A DNA stretch of 64,000 nt. Origin: Larus michahellis. Taxonomy: Eukaryota > Chordata > Aves > Charadriiformes > Laridae. The DNA is taken from assembly GCF_964199755.1 (NCBI RefSeq), contig NC_133910.1:3432501-3496500 (forward strand), given 5' to 3'. A model generated the notes under the pieces. That model ran no database searches, was not told where the DNA came from, and was given only the letters and a program-made list of their open reading frames with translations. The stretch's first letter is position 1. Each line of letters begins with the position of its first letter. Both the position numbers and the translations under genes were made by a program. Below are positions 1 through 13,100 of this stretch, in pieces.

Positions 1-3000
1 CTCTGTCTCTTACTCTGCCGTACTGTTTGCCTTCCACCATCCAACTTTGTTAGCACATTCTTGCACTGACAGTTCATCTATTTGTCACAGCTTCTGCTGA
101 GCATACTTTGATCGTTGTTTTAGCAGAGCCTTTTTATGATTATATGTGTTCATTAGGATGCCAGCGAGGTCTACAAGTCTTAGCATCTCATCTTGTTTCA
201 TACCGTAGCTAAAACTTGAAAGAGGTTCCTAATTGAGTTCCCCAAACCTGGTCTCAGACTGCTGCCTTGATGTGGGGGTGGACTGAGGCAAAAGCAGCAG
301 GTGACCTCGATTCTTTCTCCACAAACAGAGCGCGTCGGGCCGGCACTCTGTCATTCAGGCGTTCATATAAGGCAGAGGGACATTATGGCTTGTATACATA
401 CATACCATGGTAACATGGATAACAATAATCCAACTGCTTCAGGGGCTGGGTCAGGGGAAGAGGTGGGAAGGAGAAGAATAGCGCTGTGAAAACTTTTGCT
501 GGAGATCAAATAGCCTCTGGTACTTGGCTTAATTCAAAGGTTACGGTGTTTGAGATTTCTGGCAAGTAAACAACATATTCCCCCAGAGAGGCTGGAAGGA
601 GCCCAGGGATACTGGGACCAGCCCCAGAGCATCAGGAATGACTGTGGAGGATCCTGGGCAGGTCCAGGAGGCCCTGGGAGAGACCTTCATCAGCCCCAGA
701 GGTGCCCAGACGTGACTAGGACACATGTATGGCTCGTCCTCCACATTCAAAGCCAGAATGTGGGAGGTTTATGCAGTTTACTTCAAGATAGCTGAGTAAC
801 GCAAAGGCATCAGGGTCCAGATTTATCCCACCTAATTATAGACATTGATTTGAATAGCTAACTCTGGGCTGCGGTGACAGCAGAGGCAGCGGAAAGGGAT
901 GGCTCGGCCCACTCCAGCTCTGAACAGCCCTCTGCCAACACCTTGCTGTTCTCTCTAAGGGTGCTTGACGTGACCAAATCAAAAATCTCAGAATCATTTA
1001 AGTATCAAAGGCAGCTGGGATGAATCCAGATCAGACTTGCTTAAGATTTCATAAGAGGCTGTAACAATCAGTAACGACAGCTTTTTCTCCAGGATGTGAT
1101 GCCATCTCTTCAGAGAAACATAAAAAATGGATACTGTCTTCTCTCTGATTCAAAAGATGGAATGTAGTCCAGTCTTGCCTGTGTTTGGCTGTCTAGGAAA
1201 ATACACTCAGCACAAATTCTCATCAAGGTGTGCTCAGAACAGCGTTAACAAGCTTCTGCGCTCATGAAGCCCTAAAACCCATCCCTAAAATGGAGCAGGA
1301 GGAGCCACTGCGGGGCTAGTCGGAGGTTTGCTGGTATAAGTGCTGCTGTATTTAATGCAGTTACAGGGTGTGGTTTTTTTCAGCCAGGGCCAGAAAGCAA
1401 AGGACTGCGCACCAGTGACAAAGATCTATTTCCTTACTTTGTTAGAAACCAGGAGCGTTTGTAGCCGGTGCTTCTCACAGCTTGTGCTTCAGCCGGCACT
1501 GCCTTTAATGTTTGGGAAGCTGTTTGGTAACGTGTAGACCGGGAAATGGTCACCACCCCCAGTGTTCCCAGTGGCACCAAGAAGTGGAAATACTCTGCTC
1601 AGTTAAGATTTGCAATATCTACCTCCAAAATGCTGGCAGGATCGCGCCCAGCAGAGCAGGGGATGGTACCCCATGGGGTAGCTAAAACTTCGCACCTGCA
1701 ATGGAGCTTCCAGAGGTTTCCCTGGGAAGTTCAGCCACCTAAACATCTATGGGCTGTGAGGCATTTCAAATTATTCATGCAACGTTTATTTTTGCTAATT
1801 CTATCCCAGTCAGCTAGTACTTCTGTTCTTAGCTACATGCAGATCCACAGGAAATGACAATTCTATTTTAAATATTTTTGCATTTTTTAAATTAAAGTAA
1901 AATGCCAGTACTTCTAAGCTCTCTGTGAGGAGGAACACAGCCAAGCTGCCAGGCATCTCCATGGAGAGCTGCTGGAGCTGCCGACCATCTTAGCCCTGCG
2001 ACTTCTAATGCTGTGGCAGCCCAGCAACCTAATTAACGCGTACCAGAAGGTGAGCTGGCAAGTGACGAGGCAGGTTTCTGCCAGAACCTTGTCTCACACG
2101 AAGCATTCCTTCAAAGGCACACCAGCTGTATGAAACACTGACAATTGGGCAAATTCTGGCAGAAAAAAAATGCACATTCCATGGTCCTGCCTGAGCAAAA
2201 TGCTTAAGTGTGTTTCTATTGTCGTTGGTTTTGTGGGCAGCCAGCACAGAGTCGGTGCTGCAGATTCCTGGGGCAGGGAAGTGGTGGGCAGCTGGAAATC
2301 AATTGGGATAATAAGGAAGGGAACAGCTTGACCAAGGTGCGGAGGTACGTGGCTCCCACATCATGTTTTCATTGAAGACATCTGTTTTATCTGGTATTTG
2401 ATTTCTTTGAAGGCTCTTCTCAAACCCTGCTGCCAGTGACAAGCAAGGAGGTTTCACCTCATTTAGGTGCTTCTGAATTTCCCATCTGTGAGTTTGCTGT
2501 ATTGATTAATGGCTGTAACAGGGATACTGGAAAACATTAGGGGCCGCTGTTACCAGGCCAAAGTCCCTGGGTATAATCCAAAGAAATAGATGGTGAAATT
2601 GGAAATTGCATTTCTGTTTTGTTGAACTATGTATTAGTTATTTTTTAACTGTTTATTGCAATTGCTTATGATCTGTTGTGTGTTTTTTTTAACTATCTGT
2701 ACTGCTTTCAGCATGGAAACATATTTTACTGTGAATACAATTGGTTTGAGCAGAGTGGGGAGATACTTCCTTTAACTTTTGAGCATTGCATTCCCCTTTT
2801 ACTGAGCCAGTGTTCTTTACGTGCTATGGGGTATATAGAGATCATCACTCCCCTCGGCAGACAGCAATAATTCTTCTCCTGATGCTTACTCAGCAAGATA
2901 GCAGTCTGCGTCTCTGAAATAGCATCCTAGTCTAAACTGAGCCGAGTACCTGGGGCTGGGATGGCGTTGGGGCTGGCAGGAGCCCAAACAGAAATCACAG

Positions 3001-3339
3001 AACTAATTCTGTTTGTATAGGTAAAAATGTGAAGCCCTGAGTTCAAGAGGGGGACACTGCAGAACGCCTGTGGGTGGAAGCCTGTTGCCAGAACTGAAAA
3101 GCTTTCGGTGCTGGGGTCATTCCAGGTTTATGGTAACACTGAAGTATGGCGCGGGTATGTGCAGACCTTTTGTCATTCTCGTCTTTCTGACTGTTACTTC
3201 TAAGGATAAACAATACTTTGTTTTCTAGAAATTATTGCTCCTGAGAGACTGAAGTTACTGAAGGCGAGGGGCTGCTTCCAGAGACTGGTGAGTGAGAGGT
3301 GCAGTTGTGGGATTCCTGCTTGAGAGAAGCAGGAACAGC
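1..3339. other. Intergenic, no gene recognised
   Basis: Short chance reading frames occur on both strands, the longest about 103 codons at 1546-1857. None shows splice sites, GC-rich third positions or a family motif that I can recognise. I see no tandem array or RNA gene. Confidence 0.5.
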
Positions 3340-3650
3340 TGAAAGGGATCAAGCCACAGGTCCATCCAGGCCAGTATCTTGTCTCTAATGATCAGCAGCA
3401 GTTGACGAGAACAGGGCAAACATAAACGGATGTGGCAGGTGGTTCAGGCAGTTCTTTAGCCACAAGCAAGTACCTTTTGGTTTAGTACCCCCAATGGATT
3501 ATTATGAATTTATCTAATCACCTTTTGCAGCCGTGTAAACTTTTGGCATAAACAACCTCCTGTCATGGTGAGTCCCACGGTTTAACCACAAGCTGTGTGG
3601 AAGAAGAGCTCCTTCCATTTGGTTTGATGGTTTCCACTGAGCTCCTCAGT
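3340..3650 (-). repeat. Ancient LINE (CR1/L3-like) 3' remnant
   Basis: The stretch reads like the reverse complement of an old amniote LINE 3' end. It has a block resembling 'ggtccatc..gccagtatc..tgtc', then AT-rich filler, then a 'catggtgagt..ccac' segment followed by 'tgtgtggaagaagagctcctt'-like text, as in reptile CR1/L3 copies. It is heavily mutated and its boundaries are approximate. It sits alone in intergenic DNA. Assignment is by remembered pattern only. Confidence 0.4.
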
Positions 3651-5545
3651 TCACAAGGCAGCCGTGAGCCTATGACTTCAAAGCTTGCACTCAAGAGATT
3701 CCTAACCATTGTCAGTGATTACCATGAAACAGAAAGTAATAGCATACCAGCATTTACTGGATGTAAGGTTCAGCATTAATTGGCAGTTTACGTCTCCTTC
3801 ATGTTTAAAACCAGTGAACTTTGAACTCTGTTCCCATAAAGTTTCTCTCATTCAGTTCCACAGCTCCAGCGCTGTACGTTGTCCAGCGATAAGCCCTATA
3901 GGTATTGCCTTCTTTCACTCAGGAGATCTGTTTCTCTGGAGAATTTCCACCAAGAAGCGGTGACTAATTCGATCATGAGGTGCACATATGGTAACACCCC
4001 CTGCTGTGAACAAAAATAATCTTTCCTTCACACAAAAGTTGATTTTATCATCCCTCTGTCTCTCTTAAACCTCCTCCTCTTCATTCCCAGTGCAGTCCTC
4101 TTCCTATTAGGGATTATTCTTTCTCCCTCTTGTTTCCAAAATAGCCTCATCCATGCTCCATGCTAGTGCCCAGCCCACCTCCCTGCATAGAGGTCTTCTT
4201 CCACTAATGCCACAGCTTCTTAAATCACTGATTAAGGCTGCTTTCACATCCCACGCAGAGAGAGCTTCCACACTGCAGCGTGTCTTTCATTTATGTCCGC
4301 ATCAGGAGTCTCCTTGACAAGCTTCCAGACAAGCCTGCTTGCTAATTTATTTGATTTGTGGTGGGACCAGCTACTAGCTGTGCTGGAGATGTCCTGAGGC
4401 TTAAGGCGCTGTCCTGCCAACCTCCCTCTTGTGACTAATCCCTGTCATTACACACCCAGGGGAGCAGCAGTTTACACTGTTTATGACTTGAACAGGGGAT
4501 GTGAAAGCACCCTACTGCAGGTAGGCTCTGAGTACCTCGTACCGAGGGCATGGTGGAAACCAGGTCAAAGACACCTCTTCTGCCTGGTCTCTTCTGTGTA
4601 CGAGCGCGCAGCGATGTTTGCACTTGCAAAGCATCAAAACACTTTGCCTTGCCTGGGTTTGACGGCATTGTGAAAGGACTTCTGTGTTAAGAGAGCTGTG
4701 GCAAAAATTGGGGTTTTACTGATCCCAGTATTCATTCGGGCTTGTTCTTCTGCTAGCATTTCCATCTACTTCAGGGTGTTCTGAATTAGCTCTCGAAGTA
4801 GGAGTGACAGTCCATGAGGTAGGATATAAACATCATATGGCTTCCTACTTCTCTGGAAGATACTCAGATACGTGATCATAGGCATGGTATAAGAAATAAA
4901 AATGTACTGATCGATCTCTAAATCCAGCCATCCTAAAAGGCATTCCTCTCATGTTCTGCTGGATTTGCTCCACCAGTGGCTGTGGATTTCGAGTTGTTTC
5001 ATTATTGTAAGAGCCCCAAAGAACTGAAATGAGTGCAAGCGCCTGGTGCTGGACGTTGTTTCTACACTTGCTATTCCAGAGGCCTTCCCTTAATCGCTGA
5101 ACTGGCTGTCTCCACAGGCGGGGCGATATCTCAAGGAGGGGAGGAGTTACAATCACTGCATTGCTAATGAGAAGCTGGAGCTCAGCCATATGACGAGTTT
5201 TGCAAAGTCCTTGAAGCATGCATGACCTTCTCACAAATTGCCAGGCTAGGTGACAGCACCTGGTAGGGAGTCCAGTTCTATGAAATCCCAGTGAACTAAT
5301 TAATCCATAAGCATCCTATGAAATACCTGTGTCTCAAAGAGCAGCATTTATCTACAGCCCTGCCTTGGGTCCAGCCAGGTACTGAGAGGGCAGTTAGGAC
5401 TCCTACAACCGCAGGAGGCCTGGATGCGTGAGAACGGGGAGGAAGAAACAACTCCAGTCCTGTGGTGGTGAACTTCTTACTGCAGAACTGGAGTACAGGC
5501 AATAAACCGTTATTTATCTAAATTTTCGTGGTAATTCATTGGTAG
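3651..5545. other. Intergenic, one unassigned 129-codon minus-strand ORF
   Basis: No gene is recognised. The only notable item is an open minus-strand frame at 4845-5234, discussed among the findings. Pyrimidine-rich stretches around 4020-4140 look like ordinary low-complexity DNA. Confidence 0.45.
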
Positions 5546-5549
5546 AACT

Positions 5550-6412
5550 CGAATGGGATGTACTGGTTGGGAATGCTGCCATACAGAGAGACCTGGCCAG
5601 GCTGGAGAGTTGGGCAGAGAGGAATCTTATGGAATTCAACAAGGGCAAGTGCGGGGTGCTGCACCTGGGGAGGAATAACCCCCTGCACCAGGACAGGTTG
5701 GGGCTGACCTGATGGAGAGCAGCTCTGTGGAAAGAGACCTGGGAGTCCTGGGGGACAACGGGATGACCATGAGCCAGCAATGGGCCCTTGTGGCCAAGAA
5801 GGCCAATGGCATCCTGGGGGGCATCAAGAAGAGCGCAGCCAGCAGGTGGAGGGAGGTCATCCTCCCCCTCTGCTCTGCCCTGGGGAGGCCACAGCTGAAG
5901 CACTGGGTCCAGTTCTGGGCTCCCCGGGTCAAGAAGGACAGGGAACTGCTGGAGAGGGGACAGCAAAGGGCTACCAAGGTGCTGAGGGGATGGAACACCT
6001 CTCTGATGAAGAAAGGCTGAGGGACTTGGGTCTCTTCAGTCTGGAAAAAAGACGACTGAGGGGGGATCTTATCAACGCTGATAAATACTGAAAGGGGGGG
6101 TGTCAGGAGGATGGGGCCAGGCTCTTTTCGGTGGTGCCCGGGGACAGGACAAGGGGTAACGGGCACAAACTTGAGCATGGGAAGTTCCACCTCAACATGA
6201 GGAGGAACTTCTTTGCTGTGAGGGTGGCAGAGCCCTGGCACAGGCTGCCCAGAGAGGTGGGGGAGTCTCCGTCTCTGGAGACATTCCAACCCCGCCTGGA
6301 CGCGTTCCTGTGCCACCTGCTCTGGGTGACCCTGCTCTGGCCGGGGGTGGGACTGGGTGATCTCCAGAGGTCCCTTCCAACACCCACCAGTCTGTGATTC
6401 TGTGAATCCATG
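5550..6412 (+). repeat. CR1 LINE, 5'-truncated, sense on plus strand
   Basis: The plus strand encodes the C-terminal part of the CR1 ORF2 protein in several broken frames. Recognisable blocks are 'VERDLGVLGDNGMTMSQQ' near 5730, 'REVILPLCSALGRPQLKHW' near 5850, 'EKRRLRGDL' near 6045 and '[17 protein letters not shown]' near 6240. The copy ends with the usual CR1 3' text ('ggtcccttccaacac', then 'tctgtgattctgtgaatcc') at about 6412. It is the longest CR1 fragment here, about 860 bp, and is inactive because the frame is interrupted repeatedly. A long antisense frame over it is a shadow. Confidence 0.93.
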
Positions 6413-7099
6413 ATGCTTTGGAAATGGTATAAACTGGAAGAAAGACAGGAGCCAATATATTCCTGCAAACATGCTGAAATGAAATTTAGGCAGCTCTAGC
6501 CAGCAGCAGGTCAGCTAAGCTATTGTGTTTCTGGAGCTAAAATAGAGAAAGTGCTTTCTGGTGTCAATTTTTATATCTAATACTTTTGATTTCCTTCTTA
6601 TTGATACTTGCTGACAGCAGCAGAACTGCAGTTACATGTGAGCAGACATTATCTGTCAGAAGAGCTCTCCCATGGTTCAGCCCGAGTGAAAAGCGAGGGC
6701 GCTGTGCATAAACATAAGGAATTTATGGACAGTTAGAAAACCCTCAGTATTAATCATTTCCACAATTGCGTTGTAACCAAAGGGCTGCAAGAATCTTAGT
6801 TTCGGAGTGAGTGAGTTAATCTAGAATCTCCTTTTAAGTAGATTTCTGCTGTCCAGGTAATCGGGGGATTAATTCTGCAAACATACATAGTCTGACATGA
6901 AGGAGCCGCTTCCTTAGAGAGCTGGGAGAAAGGAATATGTTACTTCTGTTAACTTCCGTTCTTCTCATAGGTTCCAAATTTTGTTATTTTTTGCCTTTTT
7001 TTGTGACTAAAAACACACTTCAGGGCTTTTAAAATACCAATCTGGCTCATTGCCTAGTGAATACGTCTATAAGTGTTTTTCTGCCAGACAGAAAGACAA
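6413..7099. other. Intergenic, nothing recognised
   Basis: AT-rich non-repetitive DNA between two CR1 copies. No splice-flanked open frame or RNA gene is visible. Confidence 0.5.
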
Positions 7100-7100
7100 C

Positions 7101-7400
7101 CATAGAATGGTTCGGGTTGGAAGGGACCTTAAAGCCCACCCAGTGCCACCCCCTGCCCTGGGCAGGGACACCTCCCACCAGCCCAGGTTGCTCCAAGCCC
7201 CGTCCAACCTGGCCTTGAACCCCTCCAGGGATGGGGCAGCCACAGCTTCTCTGGGCAACCTGGGCCAGGGGCTCACCACCCTCAGAGTGCCGAGTTTCTT
7301 CCTGAGACCTAATCTAAATCCCTCCTCTTCCAGCTTGAAGCCATTACCCCTCGTCCTATCACTATGTGCCTTTGCAAAAAGTCCCTCTTTGGGGATTTTT
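7101..7400 (-). repeat. CR1 LINE 3' fragment, minus strand
   Basis: The copy starts at its 3' end with 'catagaatggttcgggttgg' and continues with the standard CR1 3' text ('cccagtgccacc', 'gggcagggacacctccca'). Read on the minus strand it encodes the usual C-terminal ORF2 segment ('[18 protein letters not shown]'). It belongs to the same young subfamily as the copies at 20362, 42338 and 45542. Confidence 0.93.
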
Positions 7401-10125
7401 GATGATACGCCCCATCATTACTACCCATTCCAAGCCCAGTTCACCTGCTAACCCGAGCTGCTGGGGGCTGCGGCTTGGGGTGGGCAGCACAGCTGTTACG
7501 TGAGAACACGTATGCCTGCCCCTGCCTGCCCCCGCGACCTGCCTGCAGGAAAGCACTAGTAGCAGTATTTGGAAGGAGAGGGATGGGAATGGAGGGAGTG
7601 GAGCTGCCACCTGCAGCGTGTGGACCACTGGAGGAAGAACTTCAGCCATCAAAATATCACGCTGTATCTTTGATGAGAACAGCAGCTTTTACCTCAGGAG
7701 TTTAGGATCTGCTCTAGATCAAGCGGTTGTGGGTTATCTTTGCATCGCAGAGCGGTGGCTCAGTGTCTGATGGTGGCTCAAGTGTCATGGATTTAATGGG
7801 GCAAGTTAAGCCATCTGTGCGTGCCATCACACAATACAGCTCAGTGGCAAAAGTAAAGTGTCAGGAGGACATGCTGAGCCTCTTGCCTAATTGCTCACTT
7901 ATTATCTGCATGGAAGTCCCAAACCTTCTAAACAAGAGCTTGGGGAAGTTCCAGACACTGTCCTTTTGGAGCCTGTGATCTAGTATTCAAAATCAAGAAG
8001 ACATAATGACTGAGCAGGCCAGAACACCTGGACTCCTGGAGTTCCTGGCATCTCTCTGGCTTATTTCCATTTATGAGAGTGGTAGGATTCTTCTTGGGCA
8101 GGTCGCAAATCTCAGCCAGGAATCCCCCAGTTCTCCTGTGTGCTGACAGGTCACAGAGCCAGAGCTCTGGTTAATGATTGCATTTCCAGCTGTGGGAGGA
8201 ATGAAGTCTCGGGAATTTCCCTGATATCGCTGACTCGCTGATAACCTCTTTTTTTTTTTTTTTTTTTTTTTTTTCTATGCAGGGTTGCCTGAATCCCTCC
8301 TACCTTCTTCAGATGGTTTGAGCAAAGAACACATCAAAGATGTAGACATGTCTCTCATCAACTAAATACCAGCAGCCAGGTTATCTGAAGTAATTTTCTG
8401 CCTGCCTGCCACTGGGAAGAAAGTGCCTTCGGGGGTTCTCATTGTGTACCCCGAAAGTACACAGCATAACAGCTCTTGAGTAAACAGAGGCCAAATCAGC
8501 ATCCCCCATCCTCCTCTCTGTATTCACAATAGAACCCCCGCTTTGTTCTCTTGCCAAGAATAACACAGACAGTCTATTAAAACATCTTTAATAACATGAT
8601 ATAATTAAAAATATCTAACGTGCAACTCAAAGAAATTAATATGGAGCTTGTTTAAATCTGTTTCCACACCCCTCCAAACTTGACTGACAGGTTCCAAACC
8701 TTCATTAATTGTCCAGAAAATTTATGAATACCCCAATATTATAGGGGATAGGAGAGTGTTCTACATATTAGTTGGGAGCACAAGTAATTAATAATCAGAT
8801 TTGAAAGGATTTGTGTGCCATGGTAGCTTTAAAAATCCTGCAAGGCACATCACTGCATCTGTGAGCATTTAAATTTATGTTTAAAGTGGTCTGAAATGAG
8901 TAGGAGACACTTATCCCTTGGGCTTTTAACAGCCTGTGCATTTAAGTCTCTGAAGCAATCCAAGAAGTGAACTCTAAATGCTTCAGTCAAAGGACAGTGT
9001 TAGTCTGAATCCATCCCTTTTCTTCACAATAACACGGGGGATTTATACAGCACCTCATCCTTTAGATAAGCAGAGCAGAGCAGAGGAGCTGGAATGATTG
9101 CCACGTCCCAGAGGAAGCCTGAGCATTGGATTAGAAAGTAAGTCTGGTCAGAGTCTAATACGAAAGTCATTGGACTGACAATTAGGAAAGCTCCTGTTCC
9201 TGGGTCTGCTCTTGTCTAAAGGACAATATTAGATGAGATACTTCACTTTCAGAGTCAGCGAGACAAGCAGTTCAGTGCAAATGAATGAACTGGGGAACTT
9301 CAGCTCAGCATGCACCCGGTTTTAGTAAATGTGAAACGAAATGTGTTAATTCAAGTCCTGGTTAAAGAGTTTAAATTGGCAATTTTAACCCTGCATTCCC
9401 ATGACTCAGCTGAGACAGGAACTCAGCTGCACTTCTCTGCCCTCTGTTTCTCGTTTGATGCTCTGCACATTTGGTAGAGACCAAGACCAAAGCCCATTGC
9501 TTTTGAAGGATTCTCGCTCAGCAGGAGCATTCACTGCAAGGGACACGTGGATACTGTCACTGAGGCGGAAGAACAGGCAGATCAGTGGTAGCAGGCAGAA
9601 AATACCTGCTTTCTTCCTGAGAACATGGAAGGAAGCTGGCTGTTACATTCTGATTATATTGTAATTCTGTTCCAGTCTTCACTAGTGGCGATACTGCAGA
9701 TAACATCTCTTGTGGGCACAGAAGAGGACAGAGCACCGTTTTCAGACACCAGCTCTCCTGATTAGACAGGATTATTCAATATTAACTTTACAATAGCTCA
9801 GGGCCTGCCTGCTCAGAGGCATCATTTCATTAGGTTGACGTGAGTAATCTCAGCTGCAGCCCAGGCAAGATCTGCGCAGGCTGTTCTCATTTGGACATTT
9901 GAACATTTGCTTGCCATCCACCGGGAAGCACAGGCTTCCTGCCGAGCAGGCTCTGTTGTCTCAAAGTACAGTAGTGCAAGTGTTAGCAAGCTGAAATAAG
10001 GCAGGGAGGCTCTGGGAGTCCTGCAAGAGAATCGCTGGTGTCCTCCAGTGACTTACACCTGCGTGATTTCTGTATGTACCCTCTTAACTGCCCTCTGGCA
10101 AGAGTATCAAGTCCCAAAATAATGG
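7401..10125. other. Intergenic downstream of the NTPDase gene
   Basis: This lies downstream of the NTPDase stop codon on the minus strand, so part may be its 3' UTR. I could not place a convincing minus-strand AATAAA close to the stop. A 26-base poly-T run occupies 8249-8274. The section from about 8570 to 8900 is noticeably AT-rich. No other gene is supported. Confidence 0.45.
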
Positions 10126-13100
10126 TCAGTTGTCATCAAAAACACTGCTGTTCCTGTTACTCAAGCTGTTTTCCTTGACCATCACTCGGTAGGAGATGCG
10201 CATGAAAGAGCCAGTGAGCAGCGTGACAAAGAGGATGAGGAGCAAAGACCAGACCCCTGGTTCAATCCCCTTGAGGAAGCTTGGGCTGTCCTGGGGGATG
10301 GAGTTGGTGAGGCTCAGCAGGTACCCGAGAGTCCAGCCAGAGGACGTGCCACCCATCTATTGAAATAAAAAGGAGGAGAGGTCAGAAGAGAAGGAGACAG
10401 CCTGGACCCCAGCTGTGTTTCTGTGCACAGGCCCAAGGCCTCGTATATTTTATATGAGACTGATACAAGGATTAGGCTTGAAATTAAGAGCTCTCCCACT
10501 CTCAGTGCCCTGAGTGCGCTAATAGGCCTTAATTGCCCTGACCAGCCTCACCTGGCACTTCCACCCACCCCCTCTGCCCATGGGCCTGGGAGCTCCATTT
10601 AAGCTCAGGCTTGGGCAGTTCCCTCTTTCCTGAGCTGTGCTGGAGGTGGGTGCTGTTCCTTCTCCTGCTGACTGCCTGGTTTTCCCAGATGGACCTCAAG
10701 TCTACGTTGTGGGGAGTTCTGTCTCTGGCCCTGTGAGCCTAGGAGCCTCAGACCTATGTTGCAGGTAGCTTGTCTCTGGCTTTCCGGAGTGGGCTCCCTG
10801 CGTGGACCCTGGACCAACCTTGTTATCTTGCCTTGGTCTGATCATCACCGTGTGGCTGACTGAACCGCTGTCGCTGATGAGGCCCTGCTCAGTGGGACAT
10901 TGCCTTGCTGGTGAGTAGAGGAGAGGTCTGGGAATAGGCTTTCTTGCCTTTTCTGAAGGGGAGGACTTGAATCAAATCCTCCTTTCCTTGGGGCCTCCAG
11001 ATCCTGAAGTAATCCCAGGCCTTGTAATCCAGTTATAAACCCTCACTAGTACAAAGGTGATTGCAAAGAGGCAGGGCAGCATCTTTTGGCTCAGGAAATA
11101 TTATCAGTGGTTTGTCCTTAGCGTTAAGTGGTGACCAAGCCATACTTCCTTCCCCATTGGGCACAGACTCTTAAAGATGGTATGGCTTCACATAAGGTTT
11201 TGTCCCGTCTGTTTTTCAGCGAGGACGAGCTTTCTAGCTCTCTGACACTGGGTTTTTTTGCTTATCATAATTGTGAATTTATTTTGCAAAAAAATGTTGC
11301 AGGAGAAACCTAGCTGCTTAGGGCTCGTAGGGCTGGAGACAGGTTGGCTGTACTGAAACCAGCGCTCCCTCCTAATTGGAAATACCACTGACCTTCTTCT
11401 GGAATGCAGTCCAAACAGAGCCGTCAAAGTCAAAGCTGTATCCCTTTGTACTGAGATGAAAGATGAAGGCAGACACAACGCAGTAGTCAGCAAGTGTATG
11501 CAGGCTTGTTTGGGACTCCTTGACCAGCTGGTGTTGTTTCCAAAAGAAGATGGGGCGGCGGAGGGGAATAAAAGAAGTAAATATTCAGTAGCTGAATTTC
11601 AGGCCTGCTGTAACCTTTCCTTTCCTGCTATGGGACTGGAGGAGGGGGTTGTGTCCTGTGCAGGCTGAAACCGTGTTTCCTGCACACCCTGGGCTGTGGT
11701 CTGGGAACCAGTGTCATCTCTTAGTGCCTTTGTCCCCATCTCATCAGAGACCAGGCAGTCCCAAGCGCAGCAGGGCTGGCAGCCAGGTCTCCTACAGTTG
11801 TCTCGCAGGTCAACTGCTTGGTTTGATTCTCTGCTCTCTAATGAGGTTGAGCTAATGCTGCATCCTTTCTCTCAACAGGAGCACCAACAAGATCTTTCTC
11901 TTCTATGCAGAAGAGAAGGCTTTAGGGAACAGCTTGTGGGCTTTGCTACCCCATTAGCAAACCCTGTAGAAATTGTCCTATTTGAATGTTACTGTGGATG
12001 CTTGTTCAGTGTAGTTGTAAATGGGGGTGACCTCATAAGCTACCGACTGAGGGGAAGAACTTACAAATTCCCCCATCTTGATCTCCGTGGGCCCTGGTGA
12101 AATGGGAAAGCCCCTGGAGTCTGAGCAGATGTGTTCCTTGTACTGAAGGAGAGGAGGATAACAGGATGACTGAGGTGATGTACAGGAGTGAATAGGCAGC
12201 CTTCCTGTTTACTCCTTAATATGCAGTAAACAGTACTGGTGGCTTTTCATTTAATTAAGTCCAGGTGTTACCAGCAGCAGCTGGTATTTGAGAGGAAGGA
12301 AAATAAGTGAAGCCTGTTTCCTCAATGTTTAAAAAAAAAAAAAAAAACCCAAACCAGGCAAATCCAAGTTTTCCCCTGAGGGAGACAGTAACTTATGGTT
12401 CTGTCAGTCGGAACCACATGGGCTTTTACAACAGACCATTCCTTGCTTCTCACTCTCCTTGTGCACTAAGTTATTCCACAGTTACCTCTTTGACGGACAT
12501 TCCACAAAGCCTTTTGACTGCCTGGCCCAAGTCAGGAGAGGGTACGGTTTCTCTCATGAAGTCCATGGCCTCAGAAATCACCTACAAGAGGAGCAGAAAC
12601 AATCATCAGGCTGGACTCTGCTCTATGTCCTTGCATTGCATCTATAGGAAAGTAAGTGGCAGCAGCTCTGGGGTGCGTTGCCAGGGTGCCCTGTCTGTGT
12701 GCTTGTGGTGGTGCCATGGGTGCAAGGAAGACAAGCAGGATCTGTTACTGTCTGGAGATGGAAACTGGACTGTTTCTAGCTTCCGTGCAGCTGCCTTCCT
12801 GGCCCTGCAGGCAGGACCTTATGCTCCTTGGGACCATGTCCATGGGAGGCTCTCAGGAGCAGGGAGCTGGGGAGATTTCTGTAATTCCTCCCTCTGAAAT
12901 GCACTCAGTTTTTCCTAGGATTTTGAGCTGGTCCTGGCTTAACAACCCGATAACTTTGGACACTAGATTCAGGGTCTCAGATATAAGCATGCTTGCGGTG
13001 GGGCATGTCCAGATGTTTGCCAAGGGAGTGGCAGAGGATCTTCAGCTTCACCACAGACTTATTTTGGGGAAGACCTGCTCAAAAGACAGCTCCTGATTGC

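Noticed and set aside
5636-6472. 278-codon minus-strand frame
   Set aside because: Antisense shadow of the CR1 copy whose sense strand shows recognisable ORF2 protein.
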